NCBI GenBank assembly: GCA_002413185.1
Contig: DHWM01000069.1
Span: forward strand, 1 to 6,717
Length of the DNA stretch: 6,717 bases
Direction: 5' to 3'
Source of the DNA: Actinobacteria bacterium UBA5182
GTDB taxonomy: Bacteria > Actinomycetota > UBA4738
Shown piece after piece: positions 6,487 to 6,717 of the stretch. Made by a program: the position numbers and the translations under genes. Every line of letters begins with the position of its first letter. Within the stretch, counting starts at the first letter, position 1. The notes beneath the pieces were generated by a model. The model saw nothing but the letters and a program-made list of their open reading frames with translations. It made no database searches and had not been told where the DNA came from.

Positions 6487-6717
6487 GCGCTACGGGCGGT
6501 GGTCGGGAGCCGCCACGGGCAGGTTCCCTGGGGGAGCTGACACGCCACGCGGAACAGGCCGACCGCGATGATCGATCCGAAGGTCCGCGCCCGCATGGAA
6601 GCCTCCCTCGGTGCCGGGCGTCTGTCGGGGAGGTGATTCCCGCTGGGCTCGGGAGCAAACGGCGCGGCCGATCAGGGTAGGTTACGCCGGAGTCGGTAGC
6701 GCATCAGGGTTCGAACC
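6487..6717. other. Region after gltX without a convincing gene, ending in tRNA-like sequence
   Basis: Just after the gltX stop, GGCGG (6495-6499) could pair with CCGCC (6510-6514), a weak hairpin without a T-run. A minus-strand reading frame starts at an ATG (6596-6594) with GAGGGAGG 5 bases upstream, but it runs antisense into gltX and is not called as a gene. A 22-codon + strand frame (6568-6636) lacks a ribosome site. TAGGTT (6678-6683) resembles a -10 box on the + strand. The last bases contain AGTCGGTA (6691-6698), like a tRNA D-loop, and GGGTTCGAACC (6707-6717), like a T-arm, but the spacing between them does not fit one tRNA. Confidence 0.5.

Noticed and set aside
6494..6516. Possible gltX terminator hairpin
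   Set aside because: Only 4-5 base pairs form, two alternative pairings compete, and no T-run follows.
6568..6636. 22-codon + strand frame starting MIDPKVRARMEASLG
   Set aside because: There is no ribosome site, it is very short, and it shows no recognisable homology. It could not be separated from chance.

Overview
The window is high-GC DNA with strong G/C preference at third codon positions, GTG and TTG starts, short overlaps between genes and at least one apparently leaderless gene. This fits an actinobacterium or close relative. The FAH-family gene directly upstream of gltX also points there: Mycobacterium tuberculosis has the same pair (Rv2993c, then gltS/gltX Rv2992c), with leuB and serA1 nearby. 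Phylum is likely; genus cannot be named from the sequence.

Layout: (1) the 5'-truncated end of a class V aminotransferase, overlapping by 4 bases with (2) serA, a full-length D-3-phosphoglycerate dehydrogenase with a C-terminal ACT domain. After 44 bases comes (3) ilvE, a branched-chain aminotransferase with a TTG start and a perfect Shine-Dalgarno site. All three are on the + strand. ilvE meets tail to tail, 9 bases apart, (4) a minus-strand gamma-carbonic-anhydrase-like hexapeptide protein. That gene diverges from (5) an FAH-superfamily hydrolase, whose last 8 bases overlap (6) gltX, glutamyl-tRNA synthetase. The final 231 bases hold no convincing gene and end in tRNA-like sequence cut by the window edge.

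Function: the first block supplies amino acids. SerA oxidises 3-phosphoglycerate to 3-phosphohydroxypyruvate, the coupled class V aminotransferase is a good candidate for the next step (phosphoserine formation) or for serine/glyoxylate-type transamination, and IlvE performs the last step of valine, leucine and isoleucine synthesis. The second block pairs an FAHD1-like enzyme of 2-oxoacid chemistry with the synthetase that charges tRNA-Glu.

This is a housekeeping region. I found no mobile element, CRISPR array, phage gene, defence system or biosynthetic cluster, and no sign of a new multi-gene system. The points worth checking are the identity of the aminotransferase, the leaderless start of the FAH gene, the FAHD1-like active site, an incomplete zinc site in GluRS, and the unexplained 3' end.
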